Below the pieces are notes generated by a model that had not been told where the DNA came from, did no database searches, and was given only the letters and a program-made list of their open reading frames with translations. A DNA stretch of 6,492 nucleotides from Actinomycetes bacterium (GTDB lineage Bacteria > Actinomycetota > Acidimicrobiia > Acidimicrobiales > Microtrichaceae): contig JAEZFI010000302.1 in assembly GCA_023437745.1 (NCBI GenBank), positions 1 to 6,492 on the forward strand. Direction: 5' to 3'. Shown in pieces: positions 1 through 4,461 of the stretch. The position numbers and the translations under genes were made by a program. Each line of letters begins with the position of its first letter. Positions within the stretch are counted from its first letter, which is position 1.

Positions 1-1
1 C

Positions 2-43
2 GCCGACCCCGCTCCCGCCGAGCCGGTCGGAGCGCCGTCGTGA
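2..43 (+). CDS. C-terminal end of an upstream gene (partial)
   Basis: Thirteen codons in frame 2 read ADPAPAEPVGAPS and stop at a TGA (41-43). That TGA overlaps the GTG start of clpS in the four-base arrangement GTGA (40-43). The arrangement is typical of translationally coupled actinobacterial genes and suggests that clpS is not first in its operon. An alanine/proline-rich tail is a common low-conservation C-terminus and does not identify the product. The inference rests only on the open frame and the overlap, and the rest of the gene lies outside the window. Confidence 0.45.
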   Translation, partial: ADPAPAEPVGAPS

Positions 44-333
44 GCGAGGTCGGCCCGGTCACGATCCGCGAGCCCGAGCTCGACGAGACCACCGAGCTGG
101 AGCAGCCCTGGATCGTGATCGTGTGGAACGATCCGATCAACCTCATGGAGTACGTGGCGTTCGTGTTCCAGAAGCTGTTCGGGTTCTCGAAGGCGAAGGC
201 GCACCAGCTGATGCTCGACGTGCACCTCAAGGGCAAGGCGGTCGTCGCATCCGGTCCGCGGGACGAAGGCGAGCGCCACGTGTTCCGCCTGCACGAGCAC
301 GGCCTGTGGGCCACCCTCCAACAGGATGAGTGA
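40..333 (+). CDS. clpS: ATP-dependent Clp protease adaptor protein ClpS
   Basis: ClpS binds proteins with destabilising N-terminal residues and hands them to the Clp ATPase (ClpC or ClpA) for degradation by ClpP in the cytoplasm. The 97-residue length is normal for the actinobacterial family. An acidic flexible N-terminus (about 1-22) is followed by the compact adaptor fold. Residues 27-40 contain the WNDPINLMEYV segment, in which N30 and D31 match the residues of E. coli ClpS that hold the substrate alpha-amino group, and M36 matches the gatekeeper methionine. LMLDVHLKGKA (57-67) carries the conserved pocket histidine, H62, and GLWAT (88-92) is the usual C-terminal strand. The start is GTG with GGAG seven bases upstream, and it overlaps the preceding stop. 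The end overlaps the DUF2017 gene by eight bases, the neighbour expected in Actinomycetota. The family assignment is secure. Confidence 0.96.
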   Translation: MSEVGPVTIREPELDETTELEQPWIVIVWNDPINLMEYVAFVFQKLFGFSKAKAHQLMLDVHLKGKAVVASGPRDEGERHVFRLHEHGLWATLQQDE

Positions 334-1243
334 CGGCCCGGAGTCGCCGACGCTGAGGGAGTCCGAGACGGATCTGTGGTTGATGACCTGGCACGACGGC
401 TGGGTGTCCGAGCTGGCCGCTGCCCTCTCCGCCGTCGTCGAGCACGTCCGCAGCGCGCACGACCTCGAGCTGACCGACGCGTCCGGCGCCACGTTCGGGC
501 ACGCCGACCTCGTCGCGGTGGTCGCCGAGTCGACCGACACCCTCATGGAGAGCGTCCGGGCCGACCGCCTGACGACGGCACAGCTCGTCGAGATGGGCGC
601 GTCGGCAGCGAACCTCGCGATCATCGCGACGATGGCCGGGACCGCCGACGCCGCCGAGGCGGCAGCGATCCTCGACCTCGCCGACGAGGCTCCGCACTTG
701 TCGGCCGACGACGACGGGGAGCATCGTGGACTCGTGGCCGCCCGTCGCCTGTTCCACCGCCTCGCCGATCGGGTGTGGAGTGCGCTCGACCCCGGGATCC
801 GCCGCCTGCCCGACGGCCGCTACGAGCTGGCGTGGCGCGCGGCGGACCGCCTGATGGTCGGCGTCCTCGCCTCCGAGCTCGACGAGATCCTCGACTCCGA
901 CGACCCGGCGATCGTCCGGCTCTTCCCGCCCGCCTACGGGACGGACACCGAGCGCAGCGCCGGGTTCGACGCGATCGCCCGGTACGAGATGATCGACCGC
1001 CGGCGCGAGTCGCTGCAGGTCCTCAAGGCGGCCATCCAGTCCGGCCCGCTCGACGCCGAAGGCCTCGAGGCGGTGATGCGCTCGATCAACGACCTCCGGC
1101 TCGTGCTGGGCACCCGCCTCGACGTGACCGAGGACGCCGAGCCGGCCGCCCGGCCGGGTGATCCGGATGCGCCGCGCATCGCGGCCTACCACCGGCTCTC
1201 GCAGCTCCTCGGCCAGATCGTCGGCGCGCTCGCCGAGGGGTAG
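326..1243 (+). CDS. DUF2017 domain-containing protein with a long N-terminal extension
   Basis: Molecular function is unknown. DUF2017 proteins are found next to clpS across Actinomycetota, so a role connected with Clp-dependent proteolysis has been a natural guess but is unproven. The C-terminal half (about 157-303) fits the family: GIRRLPDGRYELAW, then a helix, then RLFPPAY (198-204), NDLRLVLGTRLDVTED (255-270) and a final helix (286-302). The family is usually about 170-200 residues, whereas this protein has 305 because of an alanine- and acid-rich, probably helical segment at 1-156. That segment shows no motif I recognise, no signal peptide and no membrane helix. Third codon positions are strongly G/C throughout it, so it appears to be truly translated. 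The ATG overlaps the end of clpS (ATGAGTGA, 326-333), which favours this start by translational coupling. A later start is possible but would give up the coupling. Confidence 0.85.
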   Translation: MSDGPESPTLRESETDLWLMTWHDGWVSELAAALSAVVEHVRSAHDLELTDASGATFGHADLVAVVAESTDTLMESVRADRLTTAQLVEMGASAANLAIIATMAGTADAAEAAAILDLADEAPHLSADDDGEHRGLVAARRLFHRLADRVWSALDPGIRRLPDGRYELAWRAADRLMVGVLASELDEILDSDDPAIVRLFPPAYGTDTERSAGFDAIARYEMIDRRRESLQVLKAAIQSGPLDAEGLEAVMRSINDLRLVLGTRLDVTEDAEPAARPGDPDAPRIAAYHRLSQLLGQIVGALAEG

Positions 1244-1247
1244 GAGC

Positions 1248-1274
1248 CCGGCGCAGCGGCGGACGCCGCGCCGG
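1248..1274. terminator. GC-rich hairpin between convergent genes
   Basis: CCGGCGC (1248-1254) pairs with GCGCCGG (1268-1274). After a three-base bulge the stem continues with GGC/GCC (1258-1260 with 1265-1267) around the loop GGAC. The hairpin lies in the 33 bases separating the DUF2017 stop (TAG 1241-1243) from the metallopeptidase stop (1279-1277 on the minus strand). Neither strand has a T-tract, so this would be a stem-only terminator of the kind proposed for high-GC actinobacteria, possibly acting in both directions. Position and stem are seen in the sequence; termination is inferred. Confidence 0.5.
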
Positions 1275-1276
1275 CC

Positions 1277-2827
1277 TCAGCAGTCGAGGGTGGCCGCGGC
1301 CACGAGCTGCTGCACCTTGTCGACGACGGCCGGGTCGGGCTCGGACGCCACGAGCTCCTCGCGGGACAGCTGCTGCACGACCTCGCCGGCCACGCACGCT
1401 GCTCTGTCGAGCGCCATCCCCTGTCCGACGAACGCGGCGGTGAGGTCGAGCCGCCCCCCCGGGTACACGAGCGCGTCCAGCGCCCCTCCCGTGCGGCTGC
1501 CGCGGGCCTCCTCGCCGGGATCGCACGAGCGCAGGTCCACGATCGACCCCTCCGCCGACACCTCGGCGCGCGCCTCGGACGGCATCGCCTGCGCCCAGAT
1601 CGACAGGGCGTCGACCAGCTGGGTGGACTCGCCCTGGTCGGCCATCCGGATCCGGGCGGCGATGCACATGACGTCGCCCTTCGGTCCGTCGCCGTCGAGG
1701 TCGTCGGCCGCGACCTTCGCCGCCACGAGGGTGTCCCCCCGCCACCCGTCCACGGCGCTCATCGCCACGAGCGGGTCGATGCGCTCGGCCAGCAGCACGA
1801 AGAGGGAGAAGGCGCCGAGCGTGTCCTGCAGGAACGGCTCGCCGTCCCCCAGGTCGGGGGCGGTGACGTCGTCCTGCTCCTCGAGCTCGCTGCCCGGCGT
1901 GAACACCGCGGCGGTGACGTCGGGCAGGTCGCCCATGAGGCGATCGAGCCGGGACGGATCGAGCTGGCCCGGCCCCGTCGTCTGGGCGAGCGCCACGTAG
2001 GGACGACCGAGGTAGTACGGGATGGCCTGGGCGGCCTGCAGCGCCGTCGGGACGTCCGCGAGGTCGGTCTCGGCCTCTGCCAGCCCCGTGTCGTTCTCCT
2101 CGTCGAGACGCCGGCGCTGTGCCTCGGTGAGCGTCTCGGTGTAGGCGGCCTGCACGGTCATGGCGTCGCCCTCGAGCACGGCGCGCAGGACCGCCGCCTG
2201 CTCGGAGTCCGCCACCTGGTGGCGCGCCTCGAGGTCGAAGTGCTGGTCCTGGAGCGCGTGGGTGAGCTCGTGCACGAGCGTGGTCTCGACGCCCACGGTG
2301 ACCTCGGTGCCGCGCACGTTCACGAGCTTCCGGGTGAAGTCGTAGTAGGCGAGCGTGCCGTCGCCGGCCAGGCGCTCGTTCACCTCGTCGAGGTCCTGGG
2401 GCCCTTCGACGAAGCCGAGGGCCCGCTGGAAGGCGGCGACGTCGGCGTCGGCCTGGGACGCCTCCTCGTCGGGCACGACGGGCTCGTCGGTGGGCGACTC
2501 CGCCTTCGAGGTGCCGACGATCGCCCGGGTGTACTGGTCGACCGGCAGGAAGTAGACGGCGACGGGATGACGGAACTTCAGCCCGCGGGTCCGCTCCACG
2601 AACGAGACCAGCGGCGCCACGCGCTCGTCCCACTCGTCGGGGTGTCCCGGGCCGTCGTCGTGGAGGAGCGCACCGACGCCGGCGGCAGCGGCGCACAGCG
2701 CCAGCGTGACGACGACCGCGAGCAGCACGCGCGAGCTGCGGGTCCGTGCGGGTGGACGGGTGGGCGCCGCTGCCGGTTGGCCCACGACGGGCGGTCCGGT
2801 CAGGTCCTCGAGGATCGGGTACGACAC
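1277..2827 (-). CDS. Membrane-anchored HExxH zinc metallopeptidase (gluzincin-like), substrate unknown
   Basis: This is a predicted extracytoplasmic zinc peptidase of 516 residues from the chosen GTG. A proline-rich cytoplasmic tail (1-33) ends in RTRSSR and is followed by one hydrophobic helix (about 34-56). The rest is probably outside the membrane. The zinc site is VHELTHALQDQ, with H186, E187 and H190, and EGDA (219-222) probably supplies the third ligand, E219. PYYLGRPYV (270-278) and DGWRGD (360-365) resemble conserved segments of uncharacterised bacterial and archaeal HELTH proteins. Four cysteines at 388, 435, 478 and the last residue (516) could form disulfides. The frame stays open upstream to 2980, but that part crosses the intergenic promoters and enters tRNA-Glu. 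GTG at 2827 is preferred because it gives a short tail before the anchor and has a TANNNT box six bases upstream. No Shine-Dalgarno is visible. The fold assignment is solid; the biological role is not known. Confidence 0.8.
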   Translation of the reverse strand: MSYPILEDLTGPPVVGQPAAAPTRPPARTRSSRVLLAVVVTLALCAAAAGVGALLHDDGPGHPDEWDERVAPLVSFVERTRGLKFRHPVAVYFLPVDQYTRAIVGTSKAESPTDEPVVPDEEASQADADVAAFQRALGFVEGPQDLDEVNERLAGDGTLAYYDFTRKLVNVRGTEVTVGVETTLVHELTHALQDQHFDLEARHQVADSEQAAVLRAVLEGDAMTVQAAYTETLTEAQRRRLDEENDTGLAEAETDLADVPTALQAAQAIPYYLGRPYVALAQTTGPGQLDPSRLDRLMGDLPDVTAAVFTPGSELEEQDDVTAPDLGDGEPFLQDTLGAFSLFVLLAERIDPLVAMSAVDGWRGDTLVAAKVAADDLDGDGPKGDVMCIAARIRMADQGESTQLVDALSIWAQAMPSEARAEVSAEGSIVDLRSCDPGEEARGSRTGGALDALVYPGGRLDLTAAFVGQGMALDRAACVAGEVVQQLSREELVASEPDPAVVDKVQQLVAAATLDC

Positions 2828-2833
2828 GCGGAC

Positions 2834-2839
2834 AGCGTA
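2834..2839 (-). promoter_or_regulatory. Candidate -10 box (TACGCT) for the metallopeptidase gene
   Basis: On the minus strand TACGCT fits the actinobacterial TANNNT -10 pattern and ends exactly six bases before the GTG at 2827. That spacing would start transcription at or next to the start codon and give a leaderless mRNA, in keeping with the missing ribosome binding site. No convincing -35 box lies 16-18 bases further upstream, so this is a suggestion only. Confidence 0.35.
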
Positions 2840-2888
2840 GGAGCCACCGGCGCGGAAGCCCGCCCGGGGTGCGGGGCGGATCCCAGAT

Positions 2889-2916
2889 GTGACACCGCTG
2901 GCGTGGCTGCTATCCT
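2889..2916 (+). promoter_or_regulatory. Sigma-70-type promoter of the tRNA operon
   Basis: GTGACA (2889-2894) differs from the -35 consensus TTGACA by one base. It is separated by 16 bases from TATCCT (2911-2916), a good -10 box preceded by TGC, which resembles an extended -10. Transcription would begin near 2922-2924, about 19 bases before tRNA-Glu. This is the clearest promoter in the window and is properly placed for strong constitutive transcription of the three tRNAs by the principal sigma factor. Confidence 0.75.
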
Positions 2917-2941
2917 CACGTCGCCCACAACAAGGTGCAGA

Positions 2942-3014
2942 GCCCCCATCGTCCAGTGGCCTAGGACGCCTCCCTTTCAAGGAGGTAACACGGGTTCGAA
3001 TCCCGTTGGGGGTG
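2942..3014 (+). tRNA. tRNA-Glu (anticodon TTC)
   Basis: This 73-base cloverleaf has acceptor arms GCCCCCA and TGGGGGT. The first pair is G-U, as in mycobacterial tRNA-Glu. The anticodon stem CCTCC/GGAGG encloses CTTTCAA with anticodon TTC at 2976-2978. The T-arm ACGGG/CCCGT has the canonical loop TTCGAAT. The discriminator base is G3014 and CCA is not encoded. It reads the GAA and GAG codons. It is first in the Glu-Asp-Phe cluster and lies 25 bases downstream of the -10 box. Confidence 0.97.
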
Positions 3015-3018
3015 CGAC

Positions 3019-3032
3019 GCGACTACGGTCGC
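3019..3032 (+). other. Spacer hairpin with a UACG tetraloop between tRNA-Glu and tRNA-Asp
   Basis: GCGAC (3019-3023) and GTCGC (3028-3032) form a perfect five-pair stem around TACG. In RNA this is C(UACG)G, a member of the very stable UNCG tetraloop class. It occupies the middle of the 28-base spacer. A role as a structural separator or a processing signal for the tRNA precursor is plausible but inferred. Confidence 0.5.
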
Positions 3033-3042
3033 AGCGTTTCCT

Positions 3043-3120
3043 GGTCCCGTGGTGCAGTTTGGAGTGCACGCCGCCCTGTCAAGGCGGAGGTCGCGAGTTC
3101 AAATCTCGTCGGGACCGCCA
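3043..3120 (+). tRNA. tRNA-Asp (anticodon GTC), CCA encoded
   Basis: The acceptor stem GGTCCCG/CGGGACC is fully paired. The anticodon stem CCGCC/GGCGG encloses CTGTCAA with anticodon GTC at 3078-3080. The T-arm is GCGAG/CTCGT with the canonical loop TTCAAAT and one G-U pair. The discriminator is G3117, and CCA is encoded at 3118-3120. This is the only one of the three tRNAs here with a genomic CCA. It reads GAC and GAU codons. Confidence 0.97.
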
Positions 3121-3121
3121 T

Positions 3122-3147
3122 CGAGCTCTCACCCTGGTGGGAGCTCG
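3122..3147 (+). other. 11-base-pair spacer hairpin between tRNA-Asp and tRNA-Phe
   Basis: CGAGCTCTCAC (3122-3132) pairs with GTGGGAGCTCG (3137-3147) over eleven consecutive pairs, one of them G-U, around the loop CCTG. It starts two bases after the CCA end of tRNA-Asp and ends six bases before tRNA-Phe, so it fills nearly the whole spacer. There is no T-tract, so it is unlikely to be a simple terminator. A processing signal for a double-strand-specific nuclease, or partial attenuation before tRNA-Phe, would be reasonable. Neither can be shown from sequence alone. Confidence 0.6.
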
Positions 3148-3153
3148 GCGCAC

Positions 3154-3226
3154 GGTCGGGTAGCTCAGTAGGCAGAGCGACCGCCTGAAAAGCGGTAGGT
3201 CACCGGAGCGACGCCGGTCCCGACCA
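3154..3226 (+). tRNA. tRNA-Phe (anticodon GAA) with an atypical T-loop
   Basis: The acceptor stem GGTCGGG/CCCGACC is perfect. The D-arm is GCTC/GAGC with an AGTAGGCA loop that keeps the GG pair. The anticodon stem ACCGC/GCGGT encloses CTGAAAA with anticodon GAA at 3187-3189. The variable region is AGGTC and the discriminator is A3226. CCA is not encoded. The T-stem ACCGG/CCGGT is intact, but its loop reads AGCGACG (3207-3213) rather than TTCRANY. The two uridines at tRNA positions 54 and 55 are replaced by A and G, while C56, G57 and A58 are kept. All stems are fully paired, which argues for a working gene rather than a decayed one. Confidence 0.92.
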
Positions 3227-3233
3227 CTCCGAG

Positions 3234-3258
3234 GCCCCCGGTTCGCCGGGGGCTTCTT
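3234..3258 (+). terminator. Intrinsic terminator of the tRNA operon
   Basis: GCCCCCGG (3234-3241) and CCGGGGGC (3246-3253) form an uninterrupted eight-pair stem around TTCG, followed at once by TTCTT. This is a standard rho-independent terminator eight bases after tRNA-Phe. On the opposite strand the same stem lies 33 bases beyond the stop of the small basic gene. It lacks a T-tract in that direction but could still slow or stop transcription arriving from the minus-strand side. Confidence 0.85.
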
Positions 3259-3285
3259 CGCGTCCGGGGCCGGCGTCCCGGTGCG

Positions 3286-3498
3286 TCAGCGGCCGCCGCG
3301 GTTGCCGGTTCGCCGCTGGACCGGCGGGGCGGCGGGCGCCCGATGCGAACGGTCGCCCCACCCGCCGTGCCCGGTGCCGGGCGGCAGGCCGGCGACGGTG
3401 GACCGATCGGCAGCGGCGCGCCGTCTCGGCGTCGAGACGCTCTGGGTGCCCTTGGGCGTGACCCGCCCGCCGGACGGCTTGCGTGTGCGTGCAGTCAT
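3286..3498 (-). CDS. Small, very basic hypothetical protein (70 aa)
   Basis: I do not recognise this gene. It would encode 70 residues starting MTARTRKPSGGRVTPKGTQ, rich in Arg, Gly, Pro, Ser and Thr, with no acidic cluster, no membrane helix and a basic glycine-rich end (RRTGNRGGR). Such composition suggests an unstructured nucleic-acid- or ribosome-binding protein, but nothing proves it. The main evidence that it is real is the start: ATG at 3498 is preceded by GAGGAGG with four bases between, the strongest Shine-Dalgarno in the window. The frame also stays open upstream to a GTG at 3651, but that start has no ribosome site. The gene follows the HAD gene on the same strand after 239 bases and faces the tRNA terminator. 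Chance open frames are common at this GC content, so confidence is moderate. Confidence 0.55.
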   Translation of the reverse strand: MTARTRKPSGGRVTPKGTQSVSTPRRRAAADRSTVAGLPPGTGHGGWGDRSHRAPAAPPVQRRTGNRGGR

Positions 3499-3522
3499 GG
3501 ATCCTCCTCGGAGGTCGGATCC
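3499..3522 (-). repeat. Paired GGATCC palindromes flanking a Shine-Dalgarno
   Basis: GGATCC occurs at 3499-3504 and again at 3517-3522, directly upstream of the ATG at 3498. Because each copy is a palindrome, the two can pair in the mRNA as a six-pair stem with a twelve-base loop. That stem would bury the last GG of the GAGGAGG ribosome site. It could limit translation of the small basic gene, or be coincidence. Seen: the repeats and their position. Inferred: any control. Confidence 0.4.
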
Positions 3523-3559
3523 GGCCGAGGTCGGCAGCATCAGAGGTGCGACGAGACCC

Positions 3560-3577
3560 TCGACCGGAGATGGTCGA
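3560..3577. repeat. Short inverted repeat upstream of the small basic gene
   Basis: TCGACC (3560-3565) and GGTCGA (3572-3577) are perfect inverted copies separated by six bases. They lie about 62 bases upstream of the ATG at 3498. This could be a repressor operator or a leader hairpin, but repeats of this size arise by chance in GC-rich sequence. Confidence 0.2.
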
Positions 3578-3650
3578 TGGGATCGACGACGCGGTGCCCG
3601 CGAGGTCGAGGAACCGGTCCGGGGCCTGAGCCGCTCATCACCGGCGTTCA

Positions 3651-3699
3651 CGTCGTCGACGTGACGTCATCGCATGCGCATGTGGGTCAACGTACGACG
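3651..3699. repeat. Dyad and palindrome cluster in the gap below the HAD gene
   Basis: Within the 239 bases between the HAD stop and the small basic gene, CGTCGTCGACGTGAC (3651-3665) has an imperfect inverted partner, GTCAACGTACGACG (3686-3699). The 20 bases between and beside them hold the palindromes TGACGTCA (3662-3669) and CATGCGCATG (3673-3682). On the minus strand TACGTT (3694-3689) and TTGACC resemble -10 and -35 elements but not at a usable spacing from each other. The rest of the gap shows no convincing gene. This might be an operator/promoter region for the small gene. Confidence 0.3.
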
Positions 3700-3737
3700 C
3701 AGCGCGCCGCGCGCCGAGCGAATTGCCAGCCCCAGGG

Positions 3738-4460
3738 TCAGCTGCCGGTGAGCAGCCCGACGAGCTCGGCGTGGTGCGCCACCACGTGGTCCGCCTCGGG
3801 GAGGTCGGTGTCGTCGTCGGAGAACCCGGTGTAGCGCAGCGAGCGCCATCCCGCGGCGCGTGCGCCCGCCACGTCGGTGCGGCGGAGGTCGCCGATGTGG
3901 GACATGGCCGCCGGGTCGTCGACGCCGAGCCCTTCGAGCGCATGGGTGAAGATGCGCGGGTCGGGCTTGTAGACGCCCACGTCGTCGGAGAACGACCAGT
4001 GGTCGAAGTACTGCAGCAGCCCGTGGTGCTCGAGGTAGCTGCGCAGCGTCGAGGACGGCGTCAGCCCGACGTCGCAGATGATGCCGATGCGGAGCCCCGC
4101 GCCCTTGAGCGCCTCGAGCGCGTCGCCGAGGCCGTCGGCCGTGACCATGTCGGACGGGTCGAAGCCCTCACGGAGCGCCGCCACCATGGACGCCCGGAGC
4201 GGGTCGTCGAGCGGGAGCTCCAAGGTCTCGAGCGCCACGTCGACGGCGTGCTCGGGGGTGACGACGACGTTGCCCTCCCAGCGCTGGACGAACCACTCCC
4301 ACATGCGCTGGAGACCCTTCTCGAGCTGCTCGTGGGTGATCTCGTGGCCGTGCTCCTCGATCGCCGTGACCCAGCGCTGCGTGCGGTGGTCGGCCGATCG
4401 GGACTCCGAGATCAGCGTGTTCCAGAAGTCGAAGGTGATGGCGCGCGTCGGGGTCGGCAT
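3738..4460 (-). CDS. HAD-superfamily hydrolase
   Basis: This cytoplasmic hydrolase of 240 residues has a Rossmann-type core and probably a helical cap (about 20-105), of the haloacid dehalogenase-like group. Motif I is FDFWNTL, with nucleophile D11. The residue two positions on is W13 instead of the Asp that serves as general acid in phosphatases. The motif II region IICDVG has C129 where Ser or Thr is usual. Motif III is VYKPDP with K165, and motif IV is GDLRRTD with D191 and D196. D11, K165 and the motif IV acids are intact, so catalysis is plausible, but the substrate cannot be named. The ATG follows the malic enzyme stop by one base (TGACATG), so translation is very likely coupled. That places it in the same transcript as the malic enzyme, perhaps to clear a phosphorylated metabolite or damaged cofactor, which is inference. 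Confidence 0.9.
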   Translation of the reverse strand: MPTPTRAITFDFWNTLISESRSADHRTQRWVTAIEEHGHEITHEQLEKGLQRMWEWFVQRWEGNVVVTPEHAVDVALETLELPLDDPLRASMVAALREGFDPSDMVTADGLGDALEALKGAGLRIGIICDVGLTPSSTLRSYLEHHGLLQYFDHWSFSDDVGVYKPDPRIFTHALEGLGVDDPAAMSHIGDLRRTDVAGARAAGWRSLRYTGFSDDDTDLPEADHVVAHHAELVGLLTGS

Positions 4461-4461
4461 G

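Noticed and set aside
227..1192. Long open frame on the minus strand opposite clpS and DUF2017
   Set aside because: It is antisense to two well-supported genes, is dominated by Arg/Gly/Val/Ala in the manner of GC-rich shadow frames, and matches no family I know.
1086..2696. 536-codon minus-strand frame overlapping the metallopeptidase in another frame
   Set aside because: Extremely Arg- and Gly-rich translation without recognisable motifs. The overlapping frame has the HELTH site, a membrane anchor and proper third-position bias.
2828..2980. Upstream 51-codon extension of the metallopeptidase
   Set aside because: It begins in the tRNA-Glu anticodon loop and covers the tRNA promoter. The short form gives a normal membrane-anchor topology.
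3123..3146. Two GAGCTC copies between tRNA-Asp and tRNA-Phe, considered as an attachment site or insertion scar
   Set aside because: They are simply the base of the 11-pair spacer hairpin. No integrase gene, target duplication or truncated tRNA copy is nearby.
2219..3163. Plus-strand frame running from inside the metallopeptidase through the tRNA promoter and two tRNAs
   Set aside because: It is antisense to a real gene and reads through tRNA-Glu and tRNA-Asp, so it cannot be a protein gene.
3281..3834. Plus-strand frames beyond the tRNA terminator (3281-3664 and 3343-3834)
   Set aside because: Low-complexity Arg/Pro/Gly translations without a ribosome site, lying antisense to the small basic gene and to the end of the HAD gene.
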